From the NCBI RefSeq assembly GCF_051020985.1, contig NW_027475145.1:186001-250000 (forward strand): a DNA stretch of 64,000 bases, in the 5' to 3' direction. Position numbers and translations under genes: made by a program. The stretch is from Nomia melanderi (taxonomy: Eukaryota; Arthropoda; Insecta; Hymenoptera; Halictidae). Shown piece after piece: positions 39,901-51,000 of the stretch; positions within the stretch are counted from its first letter, which is position 1; each line of letters begins with the position of its first letter. The notes below the pieces were generated by a model. That model ran no database searches. It was not told where the DNA came from and saw only the letters and a program-made list of their open reading frames with translations.

Positions 39901-41598
39901 GCAGATTTAATAACTCGTGGAACTACCCCCAAACTACTGAGCACTAGTGAATTATGGTGGTCAGGTCCGTTATGGTTAAAGAATGAGTCGAATCTCTGGA
40001 CACAATCAATAGAAGAGACAGTTGATATCCCAGAGCAAAAGAAACCCATAATATCAGTGGCCACCGTCACCCTTGCCAACAACAAAATCATTGACCGGTA
40101 CTCTGACTTCGAACAATTACTGAGAATAACATCTTATTGCCTCCGGTTCATTAACAATGTGCGGAAATCCAAAACAAATAAGGTAACGAGGTCAGGAAGT
40201 AGTAGCTTATCAGTAGTAGAATTGCAAGAAGCTCAAAAAACATTAATACGTGTGGTGCAAGCAACAACGTTTCCCAACGAATCTCTCGCGTTAAGTAAAA
40301 ATCAGAGTATACCGAAACAAAGTCCATTACAGGCATTGGCCCCGTTTATAGATGAAACAGGAATTATTAGAGTCGGCGGGCGTCTGAGTAATGCGCCTAT
40401 TACATACAATAAAAGGCATCCCATTTTATTGCCTGCAAAACACCATTTAACTGATTTAATTATTAAAGGGGAACACAATAGATTACTTCATGCGGGCTGC
40501 CAACAGGTCATTGCGTCACTTCGTGAAAACTTCTGGCCGATAAATTGTACAAGAAATGTGAAGAGAGTAATTAGAGGCTGTGTTAGGTGCTTTCGAGCCA
40601 ATCCACGGGGAGTGCAGTACCCTATGGGCCAATTACCGGCTGCTAGGGTGACACCTGCACGACCATTCGCCACTTGTGGCGTAGATTACGCAGGTCCGTT
40701 CTTAACTAAGGAGCGTAGTCGTAGTAAAATAACAATAAAATCATATATATGTATCTTCATATGTTTCGCCACTAAAGCAATACACATAGAGTTAGCCGTA
40801 GATTTAAGTACAGACGCATTCATCAATTGCCTCAAACGTTTTATAGCTCGTCGAGGTCGCTGTCATACCATTTTTTCGGATAATGGAACGAATTTTGTAG
40901 GAGCGAAGAATAAACTGAGCGATTTAGATGCATTAGTAGGAAGTAGCGATTATAATACGCGCATCAGTAGTTTTTTGAAGAAAGATCGTATACAATGGCT
41001 ATTCACACCTCCCCATGCTCCACACTTTGGAGGGTTATGGGAAAGTGCAGTTCGATTAACGAAATATCATTTGAATCGCGTCATTGGACAGCAGAGATTA
41101 ACATTCGAGGAACTATACACGCTACTAACACAGATAGAGTCATGCCTAAATTCACGTCCTCTCAGCCCCATCTCCTCAGATCCGAATGACTTAACCCCCC
41201 TAACCCCCGGACATTTTTTAATTGGCACTGCTCTGAGTACATTACCGGACCATGACCTAAAAGATGTCAAGTTAAACAGGTTAAACAGATATCAACTGGT
41301 CCAGCAACTGTTCCAACACTTTTGGCAGCGGTGGCAGAAGGAATATTTACATCAACTGCAGCAGCGAGAAAAATGGAGATCTTCAACCAACCATCATCTG
41401 GCGGAGGGTGACTTGGTCATCATCAAAGAAGATAATTTACCCCCATTACATTGGTGCCTTGGCAGGATAGCAGAACTACACCAAGGCAAAGACGGGATTG
41501 TACGGGTTGTTTCCGTAAGAACCTCTGACGGACTCTACAAACGGCCAGTCACAAAAATTTGCATGTTACCGATGCAAGACAGTTCAGACTCAGAGTAG
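36997..41598 (+). CDS. pol: gag C-terminus and pol, open after the premature stop
   Basis: 1,533 codons open without interruption, in the same frame as the gag fragment. It has no natural start of its own (a TTG at 37,024 is not a convincing initiator). Knuckles: C-x2-C-x3-H-x4-C at 37,444, C-x2-C-x4-H-x4-C at 37,543 and C-x2-C-x4-H-x3-H at 37,597. Protease: LLDSGSQSNF with Asp at 37,819. Reverse transcriptase: LSADIEKMYRQI (Asp at 38,806) and YVDD at 39,034-39,045. RNase H: GFSDAS at about 39,535, LPRLELCG, FSDSTITL and ENPADLITRG. Integrase: H-x4-H-x29-C-x2-C from 40,474, then catalytic Asp 40,684, Asp 40,879 and Glu 41,041 (64 and 53 residues between). All catalytic residues I looked for are present, so the enzymes look intact apart from the upstream stop. 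Confidence 0.93.
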   Translation, partial: ANYRLAWEALKSRYENSAAIRKHHVSALLDMPSIQKQSSLALRNLVDDARNHLAALKSLNEPVELWDTLIVPILSRKLDIASLREWEKGATTSDRVTFNKFAVFLEERSLYLESVSVPIQPMKTEIPIGTAGSRKPFRATATVASTPSTCPACGAGHPLFRCDKFKSLSIDEKTKIVQASRSCYNCLQTGHRVQACTRKHCHICNGKHHVLLHREAALQATNISTEEAGPSDSNKITSCVANVDDRSWEHSVLSTAVIYVQNGRGQRLECRALLDSGSQSNFITYELCKRLGISYESTEMQVSGIGGKIKIVRDRVNIKVTSRLNNFNADISCLAIDKITQDMPNISLDKLAISVPAHVRLADPDFDKCRPIDMLIGAGLFWHLLCVGQQRAGTNLLWQKTQLGWILGGTVSWPIQNKSPIQRCHLVTNHDLSNQLEQFWKIENVTIEYKDNIDDCELHFQATTRRDETGRYIVQIPLNEQVGKLGSSRQQAENRLKSLEAKFIRQSQLREEYVKFLNEYEMLGHMSRVPILESDAGLSFYLPHHAVIKEGSTTTKLRVVFDGSAKTSTGISLNDTQRVGSTVQSELIDILLRFRTHKYVLSADIEKMYRQILVKPKKRCLQRILWRPNQDSPIETYELKTVTYGTASAPFLATRVLKQLGLDCAVEAPTVSTIIINDFYVDDLLTGAETMSELVQIKETLSDILGRAGLKLRKWATNSSTFSQHLDIKDKMSSADKNTKTLGLQWLPAKDELCFTTTPSLHKRVTKRTILSQIAQIFDPLGLVSPVITNAKLIMQQLWQLQTNWDESVSQGLYDQWIEFVKELAFLNELKIPRRALIATGKVELVGFSDASEKAYGACVYLRSSIRPGEWESRLLCSKSRVAPLKTITLPRLELCGALLLARLVHKVKSSLRISIDREWYFSDSTITLAWIRGHSSKWKIFVANRVTQIQLVTDKRNWSHVRSHENPADLITRGTTPKLLSTSELWWSGPLWLKNESNLWTQSIEETVDIPEQKKPIISVATVTLANNKIIDRYSDFEQLLRITSYCLRFINNVRKSKTNKVTRSGSSSLSVVELQEAQKTLIRVVQATTFPNESLALSKNQSIPKQSPLQALAPFIDETGIIRVGGRLSNAPITYNKRHPILLPAKHHLTDLIIKGEHNRLLHAGCQQVIASLRENFWPINCTRNVKRVIRGCVRCFRANPRGVQYPMGQLPAARVTPARPFATCGVDYAGPFLTKERSRSKITIKSYICIFICFATKAIHIELAVDLSTDAFINCLKRFIARRGRCHTIFSDNGTNFVGAKNKLSDLDALVGSSDYNTRISSFLKKDRIQWLFTPPHAPHFGGLWESAVRLTKYHLNRVIGQQRLTFEELYTLLTQIESCLNSRPLSPISSDPNDLTPLTPGHFLIGTALSTLPDHDLKDVKLNRLNRYQLVQQLFQHFWQRWQKEYLHQLQQREKWRSSTNHHLAEGDLVIIKEDNLPPLHWCLGRIAELHQGKDGIVRVVSVRTSDGLYKRPVTKICMLPMQDSSDSE

Positions 41599-41757
41599 AA
41601 TGTAAAAATCAATGTACATACAGTCTCACACAGATGTAAATAACATATATATACTAGTATTATATAAGTCAGAATATCAGTTAATTAATAGATAGAGATA
41701 GTATAGATTATAACACTGCATAGTATAGGTTTAAAATATTGAACACACCGTGTGTTC
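41599..41757 (+). other. 3' untranslated region of the retrotransposon
   Basis: AT-rich stretch between the pol stop and the polypurine tract. It is too short and too rich in stops for env. Its end forms the left part of a palindrome beside the polypurine tract. Confidence 0.8.
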
Positions 41758-41759
41758 AA
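41739..41759. repeat. 21-bp palindrome abutting the polypurine tract
   Basis: Arms TTGAACACAC (41,739-41,748) and GTGTGTTCAA (41,750-41,759) are perfect reverse complements around a single C. The last two bases overlap the polypurine tract. Function unknown. Confidence 0.9.
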
Positions 41760-41768
41760 GGGGGGCGG
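41758..41768 (+). promoter_or_regulatory. Polypurine tract (AAGGGGGGCGG)
   Basis: Purine-rich run ending two bases before the 3' LTR, the expected RNase H-resistant primer for plus-strand synthesis. A single C interrupts it. Confidence 0.85.
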
Positions 41769-41770
41769 CA

Positions 41771-42070
41771 TGTTGGAGTTTCATACAAAGTATAATGGAA
41801 CAAAAGATTGTGGCATTCGACGCGGACAGCTACGAGCCTAGCGCAGCAGCGCGGACCGTGGAGAGAGTCCGTCGTCTTTTCGATCGTCAATTGTCTCCAG
41901 CGTGGATCCAAAAAATGTATAAAAGGACGGATTCACGCTGGACGACGAGAGTTGTGTAAACCTGCAAGCACATCATTACGGCCCCATTCCGTGTAAAATT
42001 GGGTGGTCCTTCGACAATAAATTTACACGGCACGAAGTGCAATAATTAGGGTCTAGTTCGTACCCTGACA
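41771..42070 (+). repeat. 3' LTR of BEL/Pao element
   Basis: 300 bp, the same length and ends as the 5' LTR, with two substitutions. The T at 41,933 breaks one pair of the inverted repeat around the TATA box. AATAAA lies at 42,016-42,021 and would serve as the polyadenylation signal of the element transcript. It is followed directly by the second GCTCC target copy. Confidence 0.97.
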
Positions 42071-42075
42071 GCTCC
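42071..42075. other. Target-site duplication, right copy (GCTCC)
   Basis: Second copy of the 5-bp target. It continues as CGAGATATCACC, exactly the expected next part of a satellite monomer, so the empty site is recovered by removing the element and one GCTCC. Confidence 0.95.
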
Positions 42076-45000
42076 CGAGATATCACCAGATATATATTGT
42101 ATTTTTCCCTGACCCTGAGTGTCCGGCCCCATGAGACGTTGGTTTTCTCGGGCCCTGGTGGTCCGAGATCGTTCCCGCTGCCCAGATTCATTCGCCAGTG
42201 CCTCCTACAGACAATACACTTTGATTTATTGTTCTATCTCTAATAGCACCCGAGATATCAACAGATATGTATTGGATTTTTCCCTGACCCTGAGTGTCCG
42301 GCCCCATGAGACGGTAGTTTTCTCGGCCCCTGGTGGTCCGAGGTCGTTCCCGCTGCACAGATTCATGCGACAGGGCCTCCTGCAGACAATTCACTTTGGT
42401 TTATTGCGCTATCTCTAATAGCACCCGAGATATCTCCAGATATATATTGGGTTTTTCCCTGACCCTGAGTGCCCGGCCCCATGTGTCGGTGATTTTCTCG
42501 GACCCTGGTGATCCGAGGTCGTTCCCGCTGCACAGATTGATGCGCCAGGGCCTCCTGCAGACAATGCACTTTGATTTATTGCGCTATCTCTAATAACACC
42601 CGAGATATCACCAGATATATGCTGGAATTATACATGACCTTGGGTGACGGATACAGGAAAATCTGTAAGTTTCTTGGCCCCTGGTATTTCGAGGTCGTTC
42701 CCGCTGCACAGATGCATGCGCCAGAGCCTCCTGCAGATAATCCACATTGGATTATTGCGCTGTCTCTAATAGCACCCGAGATATCACCAGATATATATTG
42801 GATTTTCCCCTGACCCTGTGTGTCCGGCCCCATGAGACGGTGGTTTACTCGGCCCCTGGTGGTCCGATGTCGTTCCTGCTGCACAGATTTTTGCGCAAGG
42901 GCCTCCTACGGACAATGCACTTTGATTTATTGCGCTACCTGTAATAGCACCCGAGATATCACCAGATATATATTGGATTTTACCCTGACCCTGAGTGTCC
43001 GGCCCCATGAGACGGTGGTTTTCGCGGCACCTGGTGGTCTGAGGTCGTACCCGCTAAACAGATTCATGCGCCAGAGCCATCTACAGACAATGCACTCTGA
43101 TTTATTGCGCTATCTGTAATAGCACCCGAGATATCACCAGATATATATTGGATTTTTCACTGACCCTGAGTGTCCGGCCCCATGAGACGGTGGGTTTCTC
43201 GGCCCCTGGTGGTCCGAGGTCGTTCCTGCTGCACAGATTCATGCGCTAGGGCCTCCTACAGACAATGCACTTTGATTTATTGCGCTATCTGTAAAAGCAC
43301 TCGAGATATAACCAGATATATATTGGATTTTTCACTGACCCTGAGTGTCCGGCCCCATGAGACGGTGGTTTTCTCGGCCCCTGGTGGTCCGTGGTAGTTC
43401 CCGCTGCACAGATTCATGCGCAAGGTCCTCCTACAGACAATGCACTTTGATTTATTGCGCTATCTGTAATAGCCCCCGAGATATCGCCAGATATATATTG
43501 GATTTTTCCCCGACCCTGAGCGTCCGGCCCCATGAGACGGTGGTTTTCTCGGCCCCTGGGGGTCCGAGGTCGTTCCCGCTGCACAGATGCACGCGCCAGG
43601 GCCTCCTGCAGATAATTCACTTTGATTTATCGCGCTATCCCTAATAGCACCCGAGATATCACCAGATATATATTGGATTTTTCCTCGACCCTGAGTGTCC
43701 GGCCCCATGAGACGGTGGTTTTCTCGGCCTCTTGTGGTCAGAGGTCGTTCCCGCTGCACAGATTCATGCGCCAGGGCCTCCTACAGACAATGCACTTTGG
43801 TTTATTACGCTACCTCTAATAGCACCCGAGATATCACCAGATATATATTGGATTTTCCCCAGACCCTGAGTTCCCGGCCCCATGAGACGGTGGTTTTCTC
43901 GGCCCCTGGTGGTCCGAGGTCGTACCCGCTGCACAGATTCATGCGCCAGGGCCTCCTACAGACAATGCACTTTGATTTATCGCGCTATCTGTAATAGCAC
44001 CCGAGATATCACCAGATCTATATTGGATTTTTCCCCGACCCTGAGCCTCCGCCCCATGTGTCGGTGGTTTTCTCGGCCCCTGGTGGTCCGATGTCGATCC
44101 CGCTGCACAGATACATGCGCCAGGGCCTCCTACAGACAATGCACTTTGATTTATTGCGCTATCTGTAATAGCACCCGAGATATCACCAGATATATATTGG
44201 ATTTGCCCCTGACCCTGAGTGTCCGGCCCCATGAGACTGTGGTTTTCTCGGCCCCTGGTGGTCCGAGGTCGTTCCCGTTGCACAGATTCATGCGCCAGGG
44301 CCTCCTGCAAATAATTCACTTTGGTTTATTGCGCAATCTCTAATAGCACCCGAGATATCACCAGATATATATTGGATTTTCCCCTGACCCTGAGTGTCCG
44401 GCCCCATGAGACTGTGGTTTTCTCGGCCCCTGGTGGTCCGAGGTCGTTCCCGCTGCACAGATTCATGCGCCAGGGCCTCCTACAGACAATGCACTTTGAT
44501 TTATTGCGCTATCTGTAATAGCACCCGTGATATCACCAGATATATATTGGATTTTTCACTGACCCTGAGTGTCCGGCCCCATGAGACGGTGGTTTTCTCG
44601 GCCCCTGGTGGTCCGAGGTCGTTCCCGCTGCACAGATTCATGCGCCAGGGCCTCCTGCAGATAATTCACTTTGGTTTATTGCGCTATCTCTAATAGCACC
44701 CGAGATATCACCAGATATATATTGGATTTTTCCCCGACCCTGAGTGTGCGGCCCCATGAGACGGTGGTTTTCTCGGCCGCTGGTGGTCCGAGGTCGTTCC
44801 CGCTGGCCAGATTCATGCGCCAGGGCCTCCTACAGACAATGCACTTTGATTTATTGCGCTATCTGTAATAGGACCCGAGATATCATCAGATCTATATTGG
44901 ATTTTCCCCTGACCCTGAGTATCCGACCCCAAGAGACTGTGGTTTTCTCGGCCCCTGGTGGTCCGAGGTCGTTCCCGCTGCACAGATTCATGCGCCAGGG

Positions 45001-48000
45001 CCTCCTACAGACAATGCACTTTGATTTATCGCGCTATCTGTAATAGCACCCGAGATATCACCAGATATATATTGGATTTTTCACTGACCCTGAGTGTGCG
45101 GCCCCATGAGACGGTGTATTTCTCGGACCCTGGTGGTCCGAGGTCGTTCCCGCTGCACAGATTCATGCGCCAGGGCCTCCTGCAGATAATTCACTTTGGT
45201 TTATTGCGCTATCTCTAATAGCACCCGAGATATCAAGAGATATATACTGGATTTTCCCCTGACCCTGAGTGTCCGGCTCCATGAGACTGTGGTTTTCTCG
45301 GCCCCTGGTGGTCCGAGGTCGTTCCCGCTGCACAGATTCATGCGCCAGGGCCTCCTGCAGATAATGCACTTTGATTTATTGCGCTATCTGTAATAGCACC
45401 CGAGATATCACCAGATATATATTGGATTTTTCACTGACCCTGAGTGTGCGGCCCCATGAGAGGGTGTTTTTCTCGGACCCTGGTGGTCCGAGGTCGTTCC
45501 CGCTGCACAGATTCATGCGCCAGGGCCTCCTGCAGATAACTCACTTTGGTTTATTGCGCTATCTCTAATAGCACCCGAGATATCACCAGATATATATTGG
45601 ATTTTTCCCTGACCCTGTGTGTCCGGCCCCATGAGACGGTGGTTTTCTCGGCCCCTGGTGGTCCGCGGTCGTTCCCGCTGCACAGATTCATGCGCCAGGG
45701 CCTCCTGCAGATAATTCACTTTCGTTTATTGCGCTATCTCTAATAGCACCCGAGATATCACCAGATTTATATTGGATTTTCCCCTGACCCTGAGTGTCCG
45801 GCCCCATGAGACTGTGGTTTTCTCGGCCCCTGGTGGTCCGAGGTCGTTCCCGCTGCACAGATTCATGCGCCAGGGCCTCCTACAGACAATGCACTTTGAT
45901 TTATTGCGCTATCTGTAATAGCACCCGAGATATTACCAGATATATATTGGATTTTTCCCTGACCCTGAGTGTCCGGCCCCATGAGACGGTGGTTTTCTCG
46001 GCCGCTGGTGGTACGAGGTCGTCCCCGCTGGCCAGATTCATGCGCCAGGGCCTCCTACAGACAATGCACTTTGATTTATTGCGCTATCTGTAATAGCACC
46101 CGAGATATCACCAGATCTATATTGGATTTTCCCCTGACCCTGAGTGTCCGGCCCCATGAGACTGTGGTTTTCTCGGCCCCTGGTGGTCCGAGGTCGTTCC
46201 CGCTGCCCAGATTCATGCGCCAGGGCCTCCTCCAGACAATGCACTTTGATTTATTGCGCTATCTGTAATAGCACCCGAGATATCACCAGATATATATTGG
46301 ATTTTTCACTGACCCTGAGTGTGCGGCCCCATGAGACGGTGTTTTTCTCGGACCCTGGTGGTCCGAGGTCGTTCCCGCTGCACAGATTCATGCGCCAGGG
46401 CCTCCTGCAGATAATTCACTTTGATTTATTGCGCCATCTGTAATAGCACCCGAGATATCACCAGATATATACTGGATTTTCCCCTGACCCTGAGTGTCCG
46501 GCTCCATGAGACTGTGGTTTTCTCGGCCCCTGGTGGTCCGAGGTCGTTCCCGCTGCACAGATTCATGCGCCAGGGCCTCCTGCAGATAATGCACTTTGAT
46601 TTATTGCGCTATCTGTAATAGCACCCAAGATATCACCAGATATATATTGGATTTTTCACTGACCCTGAGCGTGCGGCCCCGTGAGAGGGTGTTTGTCTCG
46701 GACCCTGGTGGTCCGAGGTCGTTCCCGCTGCACAGATTCATGCGCCAGGGCCTCCTGCAGATAACTCACTTTGGTTTATTGCGCTATCTCTAATAGCACC
46801 CGAGATATCACCAGATATATATTGGATTTTTCCCTGACCCTGAGTGTCCGGCCCCATGAGACGGTGGTTTTCTCGGCCGCTGGTGGTCCGAGGTCGTCCC
46901 CGCTGGCCAGATTCATGCGCCAGGGCCTCCTACAGACAATGCACTTTGATTTATTGCGCTATCTGTAATAGCACCCGAGATATCAACAGATATATATTGG
47001 ATATCTCACTGACCCTGAGTGTCCGGCCCCATGAGACGGTCGTTTTCTCGGCCCCTGGTGGTCCGAGGTCGTTCCCGCTGCACAGATTCATGCGCCAGGG
47101 CCTCCTGCATATAATTCACTTTGGTTTATTGCGCTATCTCTAATAGCACCCGAGATATCACCAGATATATATTGGATTTTGCCCTGACCCTGAGTGAACG
47201 GCCCCATGAGACTGTGGTTTTCTCGGCCCCTGGTGGTCCGAGGTTGTTCCCGCTGCACAGATTCATGCGCCAGGGCCTCCTACAGACAATGCACTTTGAT
47301 TTATTGCGCTATCTGTAATAGCACCCGAGATATCACCAGATATATATTGGATTTTTCACTGAACCTGAGTGTGCGGCCCCATGAGACGGTGTATTTCTCG
47401 GCCCCTGGTGGTCCGAGGTCGTTCCCGCTGCACAGGTTCATGCGCCAGGGTCTCCTACAGACAATGCACTTTGATTTATTGCGCTATCTGTAATAGCACC
47501 CGAGATATCACCACATATATATTGGATTTTCCCCTGACCCTGAGTGTCCGGCCCCATGAGACTGTGGTTTTCTCGGACCCTGGAGGTCCGAGAACGTTCC
47601 CGCTGCACAGGTTCATGCGCCAGCGTCTCCTACAGACAATGCACTTTGATTTATTGCGCTATCTGTAATAGCACCCGAGATATCAACAGATATATATTGG
47701 ATATCTCACTGACCCTGAGTGTCCGGCCCCATGAGACGGTCGTTTTATCGGCCCCTGGTGGTCCGAGGTCGTTCCCGCTGCACAGATTCATGCGCCAGGG
47801 CCTCCTGCATATAATTCACTTTGGTTTATTGCGCTATCTCTAATAGCACCCGAGATATCACCAGATATATATTGGATTTTGCCCTGACCCTGAGTGAACG
47901 GCCCCATGAGACTGTGGTTTTCTCGGCCGCTGGTGGTCCGAGGTCGTCCCCGCTGGCCAGATTCATGCGCCAGGGCCTCCTACAGACAATGCACTTTGAT

Positions 48001-51000
48001 TTATTGCGCTATGGGTAATAGCACCCGAGATATCACCAGATCTATATTGGATTTTCCCCTGACCCTGAGTGTCCGGCCCCATGAGACTGTGGTTTTCTCG
48101 GCCCCTGGTGGTCCGTGGTCGTTCCCGCTGCCCAGATTCATGCGCCAGGGCCTCCTCCAGACAATGCACTTTGATTTATTGCGCTATCTGTAATAGCACC
48201 CGACATATCACCAGATATATATTGGATTTTTCCCTGACCCTGTGTGTCCGGCCCCATGAGACGGTGGTTTTCTCGGCCCCTGGTGGTCCGCGGTCGTTCC
48301 CGCTGCACAGATTCATGCGCCAGGGCCTCCTGCAGATAATTCACTTTCGTTTATTGCGCTATCTCTAATAGCACCCGAGATATCACCAGATTTATATTGG
48401 ATTTTTCCCTTACCCTGAGTGTCCGGCCCCATGAGACGGTGGTTTTCTCGGCCCCTGGTGGTCCTAGGTCGTTCCCGCTGCACAGATGCATGCGCCAGGG
48501 CCTCCTGCAGATAATTCCCTTTGGCTTACTGCGCTATCTCTAATAGCGCCCGAGATATCACCAGATATATATTGGATTTTTCCCTGACCCTGAGTGTCCG
48601 GCCCCATGAGACTGCGGTTTTCTCGGCCCCTGGTGGTCCGAGGTCGTTCCCGCTGCACACATTCATGCGCCAGGGCCTCCTACAGACAATGCACTTTGAT
48701 TTATTGCTCTATCTGTAATAGCACCCGAGATATCACCAGATATATATTGGATTTTCCCCTGACCCTGAGTGTCCGGCCCCATGAGACTGTGGTTTTCTCG
48801 GCCCCTGGTGATCCGAGGTCGTTCCCGCTGAACAGATTCATTCGCAAGGGCCTCCTACAGACAATGCACTTTGATTTATCGCGCTATCTGTAATAGCACC
48901 CGAGATATCACCAGATATATATTGGATTTGCCCCTGACCCTGAGTGTCCGGCCCCACGAGACTGTGGTTTTCTCGGCCCCTGGTGGTCCGAGGTCGTTCC
49001 CGTTGCACAGATTCATGCGCCAGGGCGTCCTGCAAATAATTCACTTTGGTTTATTGCGCAATCTCTAATAGCACCCGAGATATCACCAGATATATATTGG
49101 ATTTTCCCCTGACCATGAGTGTCCGGCCCCATGTGACGGTCGTTTTCTCGGCCCCTGGTGGTCCGAGGTCGTTCCCGCTGCACAGGTTCATGCGCCAGGG
49201 TCTCCTACAGACAATGCACTTTGATTTATTGCGCTATCTGTAATAGCACCCGAGATATCACCACATATATATTGGATTTTCCCCTGACCCTGAGTGTCCG
49301 GCCCCATGAGACTGTGGTTTTCTCGGACCCTGGAGGTCCGAGAACGTTCCCGCTGCACAGATTCATGCGCCAGGGCCTCCTACAGACAATGCACTTTGAT
49401 TTATTGCGCTATCTGTAATAGCACCCGAGATATCACCAGATATATATTGGATTTTTCACTGACCCTGAGTGTGCGGCCCCATGAGACGGTGTATTTCTCG
49501 GACCCTGGTGGTCCGAGGTCGTTCCCGCTGCACAGATTCATGCGCCAGGGCCTCCTGCAGATAATTCACTTTGGTTTATTGCGCTATCTCTAATAGCACC
49601 CGAGATATCAAGAGATATATACTGGATTTTCCCCTGACCCTGAGTGTCCGGCTCCATGAGACTGTGGTTTTCTCGGCCCCTGGTGGTCCGAGGTCGTTCC
49701 CGCTGCACAAATTCATGCGCCAGGGCCTCCTGCAGATAATGCACTTTGATTTATTGCGCTATCTGTAATAGCACCCGAGATATCACCAGATATATATTGG
49801 ATTTTTCACTGACCCTGAGCGTGCGGCCCCATGAGAGGGTGTTTTTCTCGGACCCTGGTGGTCCGAGGTCGTTCCCGCTGCACAGATTCATGCGCCAGGG
49901 CCTCCTGCAGATAACTCACTTTGGTTTATTGCGCTATCTCTAATAGCACCCGAGATATCACCAGATATATATTGGATTTTTCCCTGACCCTGTGTGTCCG
50001 GCCCCATGAGACGGTGGTTTTCTCGGCCCCTGGTGGTCCGCGGTCGTTCCCGCTGCACAGATTCATGCGCCAGGGCCTCCTGCAGATAATTCACTTTCGT
50101 TTATTGCGCTATCTCTAATAGCACCCGAGATATCACCAGATTTATATTGGATTTTCCCCTGACCCTGGGTGTCCGGCCCCATGAGACTGTGGTTTTCTCG
50201 GCCCCTGGTGGTCCGAGGTCGTTCCCGCTGCACAGATTCATGCGCCAGGGCCTCCTACAGACAATGCACTTTGATTTATTGCGCTATCTGTAATAGCACC
50301 CGAGATATTACCAGATATATATTGGATTTTTCCCTGACCCTGAGTGTCCGGCCCCATGAGACGGTGGTTTTCTCGGCCGCTGGTGGTCCGAGGTCGTCCC
50401 CGCTGGCCAGATTCATGCGCCAGGGCCTCCTACAGACAATGCACTTTGATTTATTGCGCTATCTCTAATAGCACCCGAGATATCACCAGATATATATTGG
50501 ATTTTTCCCTGACCCTGTGTGTCCGGCCCCATGAGACGGTGGTTTTCTCGGCCCCTGGTGGTCCGCGGTCGTTCCCGCTGCACAGATTCATGCGCCAGGG
50601 CCTCCTGCAGATAATTCACTTTCGTTTATTGCGCTATCTCTAATAGCACCCGAGATATCACCAGATTTATATTGGATTTTTCCCTTACCCTGAGTGTCCG
50701 GCCCCATGAGACGGTGGTTTTCTCGGCCCCTGGTGGTCCTAGGTCGTTCCCGGTGCACAGATGCATGCGCCAGGGCCTCCTGCAGATAATTCCCTTTGGC
50801 TTATTGCGCTATCTCTAATAGCGCCCGAGATATCACCAGATATATATTGGATTTTTCCCTGACCCTGAGTGTCCGGCCCCATGAGACTGCGGTTTTCTCG
50901 GCCCCTGGTGGTCCGAGGTCGTTCTCGCTCCACACATTCATGCGCCTGGGCCTCCTACAGACAATGCACTTTGATTTATTGCTCTATCTGTAATAGCACC

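Larger units (their letters stand above)
36445..41598 (+). pseudogene. gag-pol: gag-pol polyprotein of BEL/Pao element, one in-frame stop
   Basis: One frame of 1,717 coding codons from the ATG at 36,445 (context AAAATGG) to TAG at 41,596-41,598, broken only by TAG at 36,994-36,996 (codon 184). BEL/Pao elements normally encode gag and pol in a single frame, as here. Codon numbers by domain: gag coiled region 1-115; DUF1759-like core from about 125 across the stop; zinc knuckles 334-346, 367-380 and 385-397; aspartic protease DSG from 459; reverse transcriptase about 725-920 (Asp 788, YVDD 864-867); RNase H about 1,028-1,160 (Asp 1034, Glu 1078, Asp 1108, Asp 1154); integrase zinc finger 1,344-1,382; integrase core Asp 1414, Asp 1479, Glu 1533; C-terminal DUF5641-like region about 1,590-1,710. 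The stop falls inside gag, not at a gag/pol border, so it reads as a nonsense mutation rather than programmed readthrough. Confidence 0.9.
35682..42070 (+). mobile_element. BEL/Pao-type LTR retrotransposon (full length, 6,389 bp)
   Basis: Two 300-bp direct LTRs begin TGTTGGAG and end CCTGACA. They bracket a tRNA-Tyr-type primer binding site, a gag-pol frame and a polypurine tract, and the whole is flanked by GCTCC on both sides. Domain order (gag, protease, reverse transcriptase, RNase H, integrase) is shared with Gypsy. The DUF1759-like gag, the Pao-type protease and RT text, the YVDD box and the DUF5641-like C-terminus place it in BEL/Pao. The LTRs differ at only two positions, so insertion was recent. 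An in-frame TAG in gag is the only coding defect found. No env-like frame exists: only 172 bp separate the pol stop from the 3' LTR. Base composition and codon use are clearly unlike the satellite around it. Confidence 0.97.

Noticed and set aside
41599..41770. env gene downstream of pol
   Set aside because: Only 172 bp remain before the 3' LTR, with no suitable frame.
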